A DNA stretch of 64,000 nt. Origin: Roseateles noduli. GTDB lineage: Bacteria; Pseudomonadota; Gammaproteobacteria; Burkholderiales; Burkholderiaceae_C. The notes under the pieces were generated by a model that saw nothing but the letters and a program-made list of their open reading frames with translations, did not search any database and had not been told where the DNA came from. Each line of letters begins with the position of its first letter. Within the stretch, counting starts at the first letter, position 1. Below are positions 17,193 through 27,453 of the stretch, piece by piece. The position numbers were made by a program, and so were the translations under genes. The stretch spans positions 372,001 to 436,000 of the forward strand of contig NIOE01000006.1 of assembly GCA_002205125.1 (NCBI GenBank). The letters are read 5' to 3'.

Positions 17193-20036
17193 TCAGGCGA
17201 TGACGCGCGTCTCGCCCTCACCGTAGAGATTGCTCTCGCAGCGACCGCAGATCGTCGGGTGCGCCGGGTTGACGCCGACGTCCGCGCGGTAGTGCCAGCA
17301 GCGTTCGCACTTCTGGTGCGACGACGGCGTCACCGTGATGGCCAGTTCACCGGCCAGCGCGACGCGCGCCGCGGACGTGATCAGCACGAACTTCAGGTCG
17401 TCGCCCAGGCTCTGCAGCAGGGCGAGGTCCTCGGCGTTCACGCCCAGCGCGACTTCGGCCTGCAGCGACGAGCCGATCGCCCCGGTCGTGCGGACCTCCT
17501 CGATCGCCTTGTTCACCGCGTCGCGGATCTCGTGGATGCGGTTCCACTTCGCGATCAGGCCGTCGTCGTGCGCGACACCGACCGACCAGTAGGTCTCGGT
17601 GAAGATCGTGTCGCCGGCCTGCTTGCCCGCGAAGACCTTCCACGCTTCCTCGGCGGTGAAGCTCAGGAACGGCGCCATCCAGCGCAGCATCGCATTCGTG
17701 ATGTGCCACAGCGCCGTCTGCGCCGAGCGGCGCGCGGCCGACTTCGGCGCGCTGGTGTACAGGCGGTCCTTCAGCACGTCCAGGTAGCACGCGCCCAGGT
17801 CCTCCGAGCAGTACACCTGCAGCTTGGCCACGACCGGGTGGAACTCGTAGCGCTGGTAGTGCGCCAGGATCTCCTCCTGGAACTGCGCCGCGCGCGCCAG
17901 CGCGTAGCGGTCGGCCTCCAGCAGCTGGTCCAGCGGCACGGCGTCCGTCGCCGCGTCGAAGTCCGAGGTGTTGGCCAGCAGGAAGCGCAGCGTGTTGCGG
18001 ATGCGGCGGTAGCCGTCCACGACGCGCGCCAGGATCTTCTCGTCGCCGGCGATGTCGCCCGAGTAGTCGGACGCCGCCACCCACAGCCGGATGATCTCGG
18101 CGCCCAGCTTCTTGCTGGTCTCCTGCGGGTCCACGCCGTTGCCCAGCGACTTGCTCATCTTGCGGCCCTTGCTGTCCACGGTGAAGCCGTGGGTCAGCAG
18201 GCCACGGTAGGGCGCGCGGCCGTTGATCGCGCAGGAGATCAGCAGCGACGAGTGGAACCAGCCGCGATGCTGGTCATGGCCTTCGAGGTAGAGGTCGGCC
18301 TCCGGGCCGGTCTCGTGCGCCGCGCCGGCATGCGAGCCCTTGAGCACATGCTGGAAGGTGGAGCCCGAGTCGAACCACACGTCCAGGATGTCCTGGCCCT
18401 TCGAGTACTGCTCGGCTTCCGCCCCCAGCCACTCGGCCGGGTCCAGCTTGGACCAGGCCTCGATGCCGCCGGCCTCGACCAGCTGCGCGGCGCGCTCGAT
18501 GAATTCCAGCGTCTTCGGATGCGGCTGGCCGCTGTCCTTGTGCAGGAAGATCGGCAGCGGCACGCCCCAGCTGCGCTGGCGCGAGATGCACCAGTCCGGC
18601 CGGCCGGCGATCATGTCGTGCAGGCGCGTCTTGCCGTTCTCGGGATAGAAGCTGGTCTGCTCGATCGCGTCCAGCGCCAGCTGGCGCAGGGTCTTGTCGG
18701 CCTTGTCGACGGTGAACACGCCGTCGCCTTCGTCCATGCGGACGAACCACTGCGCCGCGGCGCGGTAGATCACCGGCGACTTGTGGCGCCAGCAGTGCGG
18801 GTAGCTGTGGCGGATCTTGCTGTGCGCCATCAGGCGGCCGGCGTCCTGCAGGGCCGCGGCGATGACCGGGTTGGCCTTCCAGATGTGCTGGCCGCCGAAC
18901 AGCGGCAGCTCGGCCTCGTAGACGCCGTTGCCCTGCACCGGGTTCAGGATGTCCTTGAACGCCAGGCCGTGTGCGATGCACGAGTTGAAGTCGTCCACGC
19001 CGTAGGCCGGCGCCGAATGGACCACGCCGGTGCCGTCGTCGGCGGTGGCGTAGTCGGCGAGATAGACGGGGCTCTCGCGATCGAAGCCCGGATGCACATG
19101 CGCGAGCGGGTGCTTGAACTTCAGCAGTTCCAGCGACTTGCCCGGCGTGACGGCGACGGTCTTGCCTTCGATGCCCCAGCGGGCCAGGCACTTCTCGACC
19201 AGCGCCTCGGCCACGACGAAGTAGCCGCGTTCGGTATCGACCAGCGCGTAGGGCAGCTCGGGATTGAGGTTCAGCGCCTGGTTGGCGGGGATGGTCCAGG
19301 GCGTCGTCGTCCAGATGACGGTGAACGCCTCCTTCTCCAGCTTGGGCACGCCGAAGGCGGCCGCGAGCTTCTCCGGCTCCGCGCTCAGGAAGGCGACGTC
19401 GACGGCCGGGGAGTCCTTGTCGGCGTACTCGATCTCGAACTCCGCGAGCGAGGAGCCGCAGTCGAAGCACCAGTACACCGGCTTCAGGCCGCGGTAGACG
19501 AAACCGCGTTCGAACAGGCGCTTCAGGACGCGCAGTTCACCCGCCTCGTTCTTGAAGTCCATCGTGCGGTACGGATGATCCCAGTCGCCCAGCACGCCCA
19601 GGCGCTTGAAGTCCACGCGCTGCTGATCGATCTGCTCGCCGGCGTAGGCGCGGCTCTTGGCCTGCACCTCGTCGCGCGGCAGGCCGCGGCCGAAGGTCTT
19701 CTCGATCTGGTTCTCGATCGGCAGGCCGTGGCAGTCCCAGCCGGGGATGTAGGCGGCGTCGAAGCCCTCGAGCTGGCGCGCCTTGACGATCATGTCCTTC
19801 AGGATCTTGTTGACGGCGTGACCCATGTGGATCTGGCCGTTGGCGTAGGGCGGGCCGTCGTGCAGCACGAACTTCGGCTTGCCCTGGCGCGCGACGCGCA
19901 GGCGCTGGTAGATGCCCTGGTCTTCCCATTCCTTCACCCAGCCCGGCTCGCGCTTGGGCAGGTCGCCGCGCATCGGGAACGGGGTGTCGGGCAGGTTGAG
20001 CGTCGAGCGGTAGTCGGACTTGGAGTCGTCGGTCAT
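17193..20036 (-). CDS. ileS: Isoleucyl-tRNA synthetase
   Basis: 947 aa, the normal bacterial length. The class I signatures are intact: HMGH at residues 70-73 ([12 protein letters not shown]) and KMSKS at about 625-629. The C-terminal zinc motif [12 protein letters not shown]...CGRCE is present, and the editing (CP1) domain includes [16 protein letters not shown]. It charges tRNA-Ile in the cytoplasm and is essential. It follows ribF on the same strand after 135 bp, as in most Proteobacteria, but lspA, which normally comes next, is 7.7 kb further on. The bacterial-type zinc tail suggests the mupirocin-sensitive class, though that is not proved by sequence. Confidence 0.98.
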   Translation of the reverse strand: MTDDSKSDYRSTLNLPDTPFPMRGDLPKREPGWVKEWEDQGIYQRLRVARQGKPKFVLHDGPPYANGQIHMGHAVNKILKDMIVKARQLEGFDAAYIPGWDCHGLPIENQIEKTFGRGLPRDEVQAKSRAYAGEQIDQQRVDFKRLGVLGDWDHPYRTMDFKNEAGELRVLKRLFERGFVYRGLKPVYWCFDCGSSLAEFEIEYADKDSPAVDVAFLSAEPEKLAAAFGVPKLEKEAFTVIWTTTPWTIPANQALNLNPELPYALVDTERGYFVVAEALVEKCLARWGIEGKTVAVTPGKSLELLKFKHPLAHVHPGFDRESPVYLADYATADDGTGVVHSAPAYGVDDFNSCIAHGLAFKDILNPVQGNGVYEAELPLFGGQHIWKANPVIAAALQDAGRLMAHSKIRHSYPHCWRHKSPVIYRAAAQWFVRMDEGDGVFTVDKADKTLRQLALDAIEQTSFYPENGKTRLHDMIAGRPDWCISRQRSWGVPLPIFLHKDSGQPHPKTLEFIERAAQLVEAGGIEAWSKLDPAEWLGAEAEQYSKGQDILDVWFDSGSTFQHVLKGSHAGAAHETGPEADLYLEGHDQHRGWFHSSLLISCAINGRAPYRGLLTHGFTVDSKGRKMSKSLGNGVDPQETSKKLGAEIIRLWVAASDYSGDIAGDEKILARVVDGYRRIRNTLRFLLANTSDFDAATDAVPLDQLLEADRYALARAAQFQEEILAHYQRYEFHPVVAKLQVYCSEDLGACYLDVLKDRLYTSAPKSAARRSAQTALWHITNAMLRWMAPFLSFTAEEAWKVFAGKQAGDTIFTETYWSVGVAHDDGLIAKWNRIHEIRDAVNKAIEEVRTTGAIGSSLQAEVALGVNAEDLALLQSLGDDLKFVLITSAARVALAGELAITVTPSSHQKCERCWHYRADVGVNPAHPTICGRCESNLYGEGETRVIA

Positions 20037-20171
20037 GGCGGCGGCAATCGAAGGAGCGGCCAGGGGGAGGGGGCCGCGAGAGAACAGGGGTGGCGCGCTG
20101 GGCAGGGTGCCGGAGAGGCAGGGCCGCGCGCCGGCTGAGCGGTCGAGATGAGCAGTCGGGTGCTCAGCCCT

Positions 20172-21272
20172 TCAAATTCGGTCGCGGGTGGTCTGTCTGC
20201 GGACGGCGGCGTGGGTGGTCGCCGGTTCGGCGAAGTACGCGCGTGCCTGGCGGACGTCCTCGCGGATCGCGGCGGTCAGGGCGTCCAGGCCGTCGAAACG
20301 GGCTTCGTCACGCAGTTTGTGCAGGAGTTCCACGCGCACGAGTTTACCGTAGGCCTCGCCCGGCCCCAGGCGGTCGGCCAGCGCCGCCGGCCAGTCCAGC
20401 GCGTGGACCTCCAGCAGCACCCGGCCGGCGTCCTCGACCGTCGGCCGCACGCCCAGCGAGGCGACGCCGTCCAGCACGATGCCGCCGGCCGTGCCGCCAG
20501 CCCTGCTGTCCGCCGAATGCGTGCCGCGGTCCTGGCCGTCCAGCCCGTGCACCCGCACCGCGAAGATCCCGTGCGCCGCCGGCTTGTCGTGGTCGAACTT
20601 CAGGTTCAGCGTGCGGAAGCCGTCGCCGCGGCCGGGCGCGGTCTCCGCCAGCTGCCGTCCCAGCTTCTGACCGTGGATCACGTGGCCCGAGATCGCGTAC
20701 GGCCGCCCCAGCAGCCGCGCCGCGCCGTCCATGTCGCCGGCGGCCAGCGCCTCGCGCACGGCGGAGCTCGAGACCCGCAGCCCGTGCACCTCGTAGCTCA
20801 TCATCCGCGCGACGTCGAAACCCAGCCGTTGCCCGGCGGCGTCCAGCGTCGCGTAGTCGCCCTGGCGCTTGGCGCCGAAGCGGAAGTCGTCGCCGACCAG
20901 CACGTACTTCGTCCCCAGGCCGTCGATCAGCACCCGCTGGATGAAGTCCTGTGCCGGCAGCGAGGCCAGTGCCTCGTCGAAGCGCAGCACCACGACCTGA
21001 TCGATGCCGCAGCGCTCCAGTTCCTGGAGCTTGTCGCGCAGCGTGGCGATGCGCGCCGGTGCCAGCTCGGGCTTGCCCAGCCTGGCCGCGAAGAAGTCGC
21101 GCGGGTGCGGCTCGAAGGTGAGCACGCAGGTCGGCAGGCCGCGGTGGCGGGCCTCCGACAGCAGCAGCGCCAGCATGGCCTGGTGGCCGCGATGGACGCC
21201 GTCGAAGTTGCCGATCGTCAGCGCGCACTGCGCCGCGATGCCGGGATGGTGGAAGCCGCGGAAAACCTGCAT
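20172..21272 (-). CDS. ribF: Bifunctional riboflavin kinase / FAD synthetase
   Basis: 366 aa, longer than the usual 310-330. The N-terminal nucleotidyltransferase domain has TIGNFDGVHRGHQAML and VGDDFRFGAKRQGDY; the C-terminal flavokinase has GRPYAISGHVIHGQKLGR and a VASLGVRPTVED segment. It makes FMN and then FAD. The extra length comes from an insert in the kinase domain (about residues 230-265, rich in His, Gly and Asp: GLDGQDRGTHSADSRAGG) and a basic C-terminal tail ATTHAAVRRQTTRDRI. The insert sits between two conserved strands, so it is probably a surface loop. It precedes ileS on the same strand. Confidence 0.96.
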   Translation of the reverse strand: MQVFRGFHHPGIAAQCALTIGNFDGVHRGHQAMLALLLSEARHRGLPTCVLTFEPHPRDFFAARLGKPELAPARIATLRDKLQELERCGIDQVVVLRFDEALASLPAQDFIQRVLIDGLGTKYVLVGDDFRFGAKRQGDYATLDAAGQRLGFDVARMMSYEVHGLRVSSSAVREALAAGDMDGAARLLGRPYAISGHVIHGQKLGRQLAETAPGRGDGFRTLNLKFDHDKPAAHGIFAVRVHGLDGQDRGTHSADSRAGGTAGGIVLDGVASLGVRPTVEDAGRVLLEVHALDWPAALADRLGPGEAYGKLVRVELLHKLRDEARFDGLDALTAAIREDVRQARAYFAEPATTHAAVRRQTTRDRI

Positions 21273-21323
21273 GGGCCAGGATTATCAGCCGCCGCGCGCG
21301 ACCGCGCCGCGATCAGGCCGCGT

Positions 21324-23189
<1,866 letters not shown>

Positions 23190-23443
23190 ACGACACGGCC
23201 GGCGAGGTTCCGACCGTTGCGCCTCCTGGCTGCTGGCGCCGCTCAGGGGCGACGCTTCGGTGGCGCGTTTCTACCGAAGGATCATTGACAGCGGTGTCGG
23301 GGACTTCCCGGGGCCCCGACCTTGAAATAAATCAAATTCAAGAATCTTCCGGGCGGCTTTCCCGGTGTTCGTGGCGCACACATGGGGCGTCATTCGAACC
23401 GACGTCGTCGTACGCCGGCCTGTTGCTCACCATCGCGAATTCC
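23190..23443. promoter_or_regulatory. Divergent intergenic region with an AT-rich island
   Basis: Most of this 254-bp gap is ordinary GC-rich sequence, but 23319-23346 (TTGAAATAAATCAAATTCAA and flanks) is strikingly AT-rich and contains an inverted TTGAA/TTCAA pair. It lies about 100 bp before the first pseudophosphatase-like gene and is the best promoter or regulator-site candidate for it. I found no convincing hrpII- or PIP-box spacing of TTCG repeats. Confidence 0.4.
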
Positions 23444-24427
23444 ATGCCCTCACTGCTCAGAACCCTGTTCGAAAGAAGCCATGTCGGAGCCGGGCCCGCC
23501 ATGCCGTCGACCGCCGCCAGTCCGACCGACGTGGTCCGGGCTCATCAACTGAAGGACCTGCTCGATCGGCGATCCCCCCAGATCGGGACCGCGACGGCAT
23601 TGGCGCCGGGACTGGACGCCTGCGTCATCGACGGCGCCACGATCGTCATGTCGCCGCCGACAAGGCGCACCGCGGTGGCCTTTGCCAGGGCCTGCCTGGA
23701 CAACAACATCCGGCACGTGGTGGATCTCCGCTCGGCCCGGGAAAAGACGAAGTGCGAGGCGGGCCCGTTGGACGGCTCGGGGAAACGCGTGAGCGAGGGG
23801 CCCTGGACCGCCAGCTTCGAACGCGTGGGGCGCAAGGTGGGCCTCAGATTCCTGGGGGCGCGCATGCCGGCCAAGGAATCGCATGCAAGCGGGGTGGAGG
23901 TCCGGCTGATGCGCGCCGGGATGGCGCCGGGTCCCTACGGCAAGGGCATGCCCAAGCTCGGGCATGCCATGCAACTGATCCGGATGCCGACGGACGGACG
24001 GGACCGCGCCATCTCTGCGGACCAACTCTTCGACGTCTGCATGCACCTCGCAATGACGCCGCAAAAGGGGGCGACCGTCTTCCAATGTGCGGACGGTCGT
24101 CATGCGAGCGCGACCTTCGCGGCGGCGCACGGCTTCATGCAGCGCGTGCTTCGGCGGGAGACCTATGCGCCCAAGTTCCAGGAGACGCTCCTGGAGGAAT
24201 GCCTGCGTGTGCGCGGCCGTCAGCGCCCGGACACATTCCGGATGGAGGACCTGATGTCGTTGACGACATTCGTGGGCAAGGTGGCCGAGGCGGACAAGAG
24301 CGGTCTGCTGGAGCCCTGCAAGGAGCCCGCGCCGACGATGCGGACCCGCATGCCGAGCGTGTCCAGCGTGTCCAGCATGTCCAGCACGTACAGCACGGAC
24401 AGCGCCGCCAACGATACGCAGGAGTAA
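23444..24427 (+). CDS. PTP-like pseudophosphatase paralogue 1 (putative effector)
   Basis: 327 aa, starting at MPSLLRTLFERSHVG. It is the first of three paralogues in this patch. Shared blocks are DGATIVMSPP, IRHVVDLRSAREK (107-130 region), ISADQLFDVCMHLA and FQCADGRHASATFAAAHG. The last block resembles the tyrosine-phosphatase P-loop HCxxGxxRTG: C215 and G218 align, but the His before Cys is Gln and the essential Arg is Ala221. VVDLRS matches the strand near the start of dual-specificity phosphatase domains. I infer a PTP-like fold without normal catalysis. The C-terminus is a Ser-rich repeat (SVSSVSSMSSTYSTDS). No signal peptide is seen; a type III-like effector role is possible but unproved. 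A GTG-started small gene follows 3 bp later. Confidence 0.75.
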   Translation: MPSLLRTLFERSHVGAGPAMPSTAASPTDVVRAHQLKDLLDRRSPQIGTATALAPGLDACVIDGATIVMSPPTRRTAVAFARACLDNNIRHVVDLRSAREKTKCEAGPLDGSGKRVSEGPWTASFERVGRKVGLRFLGARMPAKESHASGVEVRLMRAGMAPGPYGKGMPKLGHAMQLIRMPTDGRDRAISADQLFDVCMHLAMTPQKGATVFQCADGRHASATFAAAHGFMQRVLRRETYAPKFQETLLEECLRVRGRQRPDTFRMEDLMSLTTFVGKVAEADKSGLLEPCKEPAPTMRTRMPSVSSVSSMSSTYSTDSAANDTQE

Positions 24428-24430
24428 GCC

Positions 24431-24877
24431 GTGCCTTCCCAGCGGGAGATCCCGCCGCTGCCGGAAGAGACCCTGCCACTGGCGGAACAGACGCCGCCGC
24501 CCGACCTGGCGGGCGGCAATGCCGTCGCGGGAGAGGCCTCGGCCAACATGAAGTCGTGGAACGATCGCGGAGGTTCCATCCAGTTCCGCCCGGCCCACCA
24601 GGGGAACTGGAAGATGGCGTCGTCGCTCGGTGATGGCGCGAACGAGTACCGGGTCTTGACGCAGACGGGGCGGGGAGAGCAGGCGAGCCGCGAGGGCTTC
24701 CTTCGCGCGAAGGCCTTGTCCGTGTCGGCCCGCGCCCCCGTCGACTTCCGCGACGACAAGCCGCAGATGAAGAGTCTGAAGGCGCCGGCGAAGCAGGAGC
24801 GCGACGGCGCATCCACGGCCGCTGCGGAGCCTGCCGACGATCAGACCGCCGGTTCCGATAGCGTCAGCTCCCGCTGA
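24431..24877 (+). CDS. Small Pro/Glu-rich protein coupled to paralogue 1
   Basis: 148 aa, starting with GTG at 24431, three bases after the stop of paralogue 1; GGAG at 24420-24423 gives a plausible ribosome-binding site. I do not recognise a family. The N-terminus PPLPEETLPLAEQTPPP resembles the LPxPEESLP repeats in paralogue 2, which argues that it is real and part of the same patch. The middle (GGSIQFRPAHQGNWKMASS) is basic, and the tail is Ala/Asp/Ser-rich and disordered-looking. Its final 37 bp overlap the end of convergent rsuA. It could be a chaperone-like or effector fragment separated from paralogue 1 by a stop; no frameshift is obvious. Confidence 0.5.
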   Translation: MPSQREIPPLPEETLPLAEQTPPPDLAGGNAVAGEASANMKSWNDRGGSIQFRPAHQGNWKMASSLGDGANEYRVLTQTGRGEQASREGFLRAKALSVSARAPVDFRDDKPQMKSLKAPAKQERDGASTAAAEPADDQTAGSDSVSSR

Positions 24878-25611
24878 CGCTCGTCCAGCCACATCCACCC
24901 GCCTTCCTTCAGCCCGGCCGGCAGGTCCAGCGCGCCGATGCGCTGCCGGTGCAGGCTCAGCACGCGGTTGCCGACCGCCGCCACCATCCGCTTGGCCTGG
25001 TGGTAGCGGCCTTCGGTGAGCGCCATCTGCAGGCGGCCGTCGGGCAGCCGCTCGGCGGAGACGGCTTGCACCGGCTCCTCGGCCAGCTTCGGGTTGCGCT
25101 CCTCCAGCAGCACACCTTCGACGAGCTTGCGCAGCTGCGCCTCATCCACCTCGGCCTTGCAGACCGCCTGGTAGAGCTTGGGCACGTGGTATTTCGGGCT
25201 GGTGAGCTTGTGCTGCAGCGGACCGTCGTCGGTCAGCAGCAGCAGGCCGGTGGTGTCCTCGTCGAGGCGGCCGACCGGCTGGATGTCGCGGTTGCGCACG
25301 GGTTCGGGCAGCAGCGAGAACACGCTCGGGTGATGGCTGGGCTTGCGGGAACACTCGTACCCCGCCGGCTTGTACAGGAGGATCAGGGCCTTCTCGTGGA
25401 AGGGCCAGGTCTGGCCTTCCACCTCGAAGACCAGGCCGGCGGTCTGGAAAGTCTGGTCCGGATCCTCGATGACCGTGCCGCCGATCGAGACCAGCCCGTG
25501 CCGCAGCAGCGCGGCGCAATGCCGGCGCGTGCCGAAGCCCTGGCTGAAGAGGATCTGGGCGATCGCCGTGGGTTTGGCGGACTTGATGGGGGAAGCGGAA
25601 CTCGACGTCAT
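24841..25611 (-). CDS. rsuA: 16S rRNA pseudouridine synthase, RsuA family
   Basis: 256 aa. An N-terminal S4-like domain (IAQILFSQGFGTRRHCAALL) precedes the catalytic domain with the key Asp in QPVGRLDEDTTGLLLLTDDG and the C-terminal block EGRYHQAKRMVAAVGNRV, which fits RsuA well. It should convert U516 of 16S rRNA to pseudouridine during ribosome assembly. It is a housekeeping gene set between accessory paralogues 1 and 2 and read against them; its end overlaps the small Pro/Glu-rich gene. That suggests the accessory genes arrived on both sides of an older locus or that rsuA was trapped between duplications. Confidence 0.93.
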   Translation of the reverse strand: MTSSSASPIKSAKPTAIAQILFSQGFGTRRHCAALLRHGLVSIGGTVIEDPDQTFQTAGLVFEVEGQTWPFHEKALILLYKPAGYECSRKPSHHPSVFSLLPEPVRNRDIQPVGRLDEDTTGLLLLTDDGPLQHKLTSPKYHVPKLYQAVCKAEVDEAQLRKLVEGVLLEERNPKLAEEPVQAVSAERLPDGRLQMALTEGRYHQAKRMVAAVGNRVLSLHRQRIGALDLPAGLKEGGWMWLDERQRELTLSEPAV

Positions 25612-25760
25612 GGGGAGGAATTGTCGCTGCGCCGCCGACCGTCGTTCGAATTGACGAATATCAAGATTGATCGTTCGTGGGTCGCATGGATGCTCCCGTC
25701 AGTCGCACAGATCGGCATCGGGAACGACGGGGCGAACGCCCCACCTTGGAGTACCTCGCC

Positions 25761-27278
25761 ATGCCTGCCATCTTTCAACGCATTTCCCACGCTTTCAACG
25801 GTGCCCACGGACGCGGCGCGGATGCTGCCAAGCCCGACGAAGGCGTAGCGCTTCACGCCGAACTGGAACGCTGGACGTCGGCCCTGGCGCCGACCCTGCT
25901 CGCGCCGGCGGGTGTGCGGTCCCCGGAGCACCTCAACCACGAGACGCTGCTCGACAAGGCCCTGCCGCATGCCAGCCGGCTGAGCGACGGGACGGTGCTG
26001 ATGGCGTCGCCGCACCTCGACGAGGCGCTGCGTTTTGCCTATGTCTGCGTGGAGCATCGGATCGACCGGGTGGTGGACCTTCGATCGGCGAAGGAAAAGC
26101 AGCATGGACACGGTGGCCCGCTGGACGGCGGGAAATCGGATTTCGTCAAGGACCACGGGATTGCGCGCTTTGCGCGGCAGGGACGCGAAAGGCCATTGAA
26201 CGGAGCGGGCAAGGGCGACGGCAAGGACCATGTCCGTACCGTCGAGGTCAGCCTGAAGCCGGGCAGGAAGACGCCGGCGCCGGCAGGCGGCAGGCCCCGC
26301 GATCTGTCGCGGTCCCTGGAGTGGATCCGCGTCCACGCGGGCAGCGGCAAGGCCGTCGCGCCCGAGCACCTGCTCGACGTCAGCCTGCATCTGGCCCGCA
26401 CGGCGCCGGACGGGCGGACGGCGTTCCAGTGCGCCGATGGCCAGCACACCGGCGCCACTTTCGCGGCGGCCCATGCGCTGCTCCAGGCGCACCTGCGCGA
26501 TCCGATGTCCGCCCAGGAGCTGAAGGAGGCTCTGCTGGACGAATGCCTGAGCATCCGCCGCGATCGCGGACCGGAGCTGTTCCGGGCCGAGGATCTGGCG
26601 TCGCTGATGGCCTTCGGTCGCCTGATGCTGGATTGCGACCGCCGAGGGGCGCTGAGGGATCTCCCCCGGCCCGGCACGCCGACCGTCGTCCCCGCGGGGC
26701 CCATCGGTCCCGCAACTCCGGCGACCGAGCGTCCACGTTTGCCGCTCCGGCCGGAGCACCTGCCTCTGCCGGCGCAGAGTCTGCTTCTGCCGGCGCAGAG
26801 TCTGCCCGTGCCGGAAGAGAGTCTGCCCGTGCCGGAAGAGAGTCTGCCCCTGCCGGAGGAGTTCCCGCCGCCGCTGCAGGAGAGCGCGTCGCTGCCGCCC
26901 ACGACGCGGGCAGTCCCGCCGCAGACGCCGGCGACCGTCCAACGTCCCCTGCGCAAGCCCCCGCAGGCCTCGGACCTCAAGCGGTTCGAGCAAGGACCAA
27001 CGCTCGTGATGCCGGCCGCTGCGCAGCTCGATATCCGCTCGATCCTGAAGAAGGAAGGTCAGGCGTCGAGCCGCGGCAAGCGGTCGGTCCTGTTCGGGAA
27101 ACCAGACGAGACACGGCGCTTCAACAAGTTTCTGAGCATTGCGAATGATCCCGGATTCAAGGCCGCCAAGGCGGGGCGGGCGGGCCCGGCCGCCGGCGCC
27201 GACGCTGACGCCAGGCCGAAGTTGACGGCCTATGAGCGGCTCTTCGGCGAGCCCCCTCCGCCGACGACCGATCCCTGA
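25761..27278 (+). CDS. PTP-like pseudophosphatase paralogue 2 with repeat linker and PP1-docking-like tail
   Basis: 505 aa, starting at MPAIFQRISHAFNG. Residues 75-300 carry the family domain: DGTVLMASP, RVVDLRSAKEK, the helix before the P-loop and FQCADGQHTGATFAAAHALL. C224 is kept, but the P-loop Arg is Thr230 and the preceding His is Gln. A Pro/Glu/Ser linker follows, built from seven-residue units such as LPVPEES (DNA 26760-26870). The tail holds SILK (427-430) and then RSVLF (441-445), the two short motifs by which eukaryotic regulators bind protein phosphatase 1. No signal peptide is visible. The upstream 25646-25680 segment is AT-rich and may be its promoter. Confidence 0.75.
   Translation: MPAIFQRISHAFNGAHGRGADAAKPDEGVALHAELERWTSALAPTLLAPAGVRSPEHLNHETLLDKALPHASRLSDGTVLMASPHLDEALRFAYVCVEHRIDRVVDLRSAKEKQHGHGGPLDGGKSDFVKDHGIARFARQGRERPLNGAGKGDGKDHVRTVEVSLKPGRKTPAPAGGRPRDLSRSLEWIRVHAGSGKAVAPEHLLDVSLHLARTAPDGRTAFQCADGQHTGATFAAAHALLQAHLRDPMSAQELKEALLDECLSIRRDRGPELFRAEDLASLMAFGRLMLDCDRRGALRDLPRPGTPTVVPAGPIGPATPATERPRLPLRPEHLPLPAQSLLLPAQSLPVPEESLPVPEESLPLPEEFPPPLQESASLPPTTRAVPPQTPATVQRPLRKPPQASDLKRFEQGPTLVMPAAAQLDIRSILKKEGQASSRGKRSVLFGKPDETRRFNKFLSIANDPGFKAAKAGRAGPAAGADADARPKLTAYERLFGEPPPPTTDP
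26760..26873 (+). repeat. 21-bp coding tandem repeat in paralogue 2
   Basis: Roughly five copies of a 21-bp unit (CTGCCGGCGCAGAGTCTGCT and CCCGTGCCGGAAGAGAGTCT variants) encode LPAQSLL, LPAQSLP, VPEESLP, VPEESLP and LPEEFPP. Two of the units are identical over 21 bp, so the array has expanded recently and is likely to vary in length between strains. All units keep the reading frame. Confidence 0.85.
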
Positions 27279-27453
27279 CAGTGCGGCCCCCCAATGTCGT
27301 TCGACTGGCATCGAGTCCGTCCACCCCTCGTCCCGACACGCTTGCCGGCTTCTGCCGTGAAGCTGCCGCCATCCGTCTTCACGTGATCGGACCTGCCACC
27401 GAGGAGGGAGCGCGGTCCCTCAACTTCAACCTCAACCCTATCCGTTAATCGCC

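Noticed and set aside
23355-23395. Possible hrpII/PIP-type promoter before paralogue 1 (TTCG repeats)
   Set aside because: The two TTCG words are 21 bp apart, not the 15-16 expected, and the other paralogues lack a matching pair.
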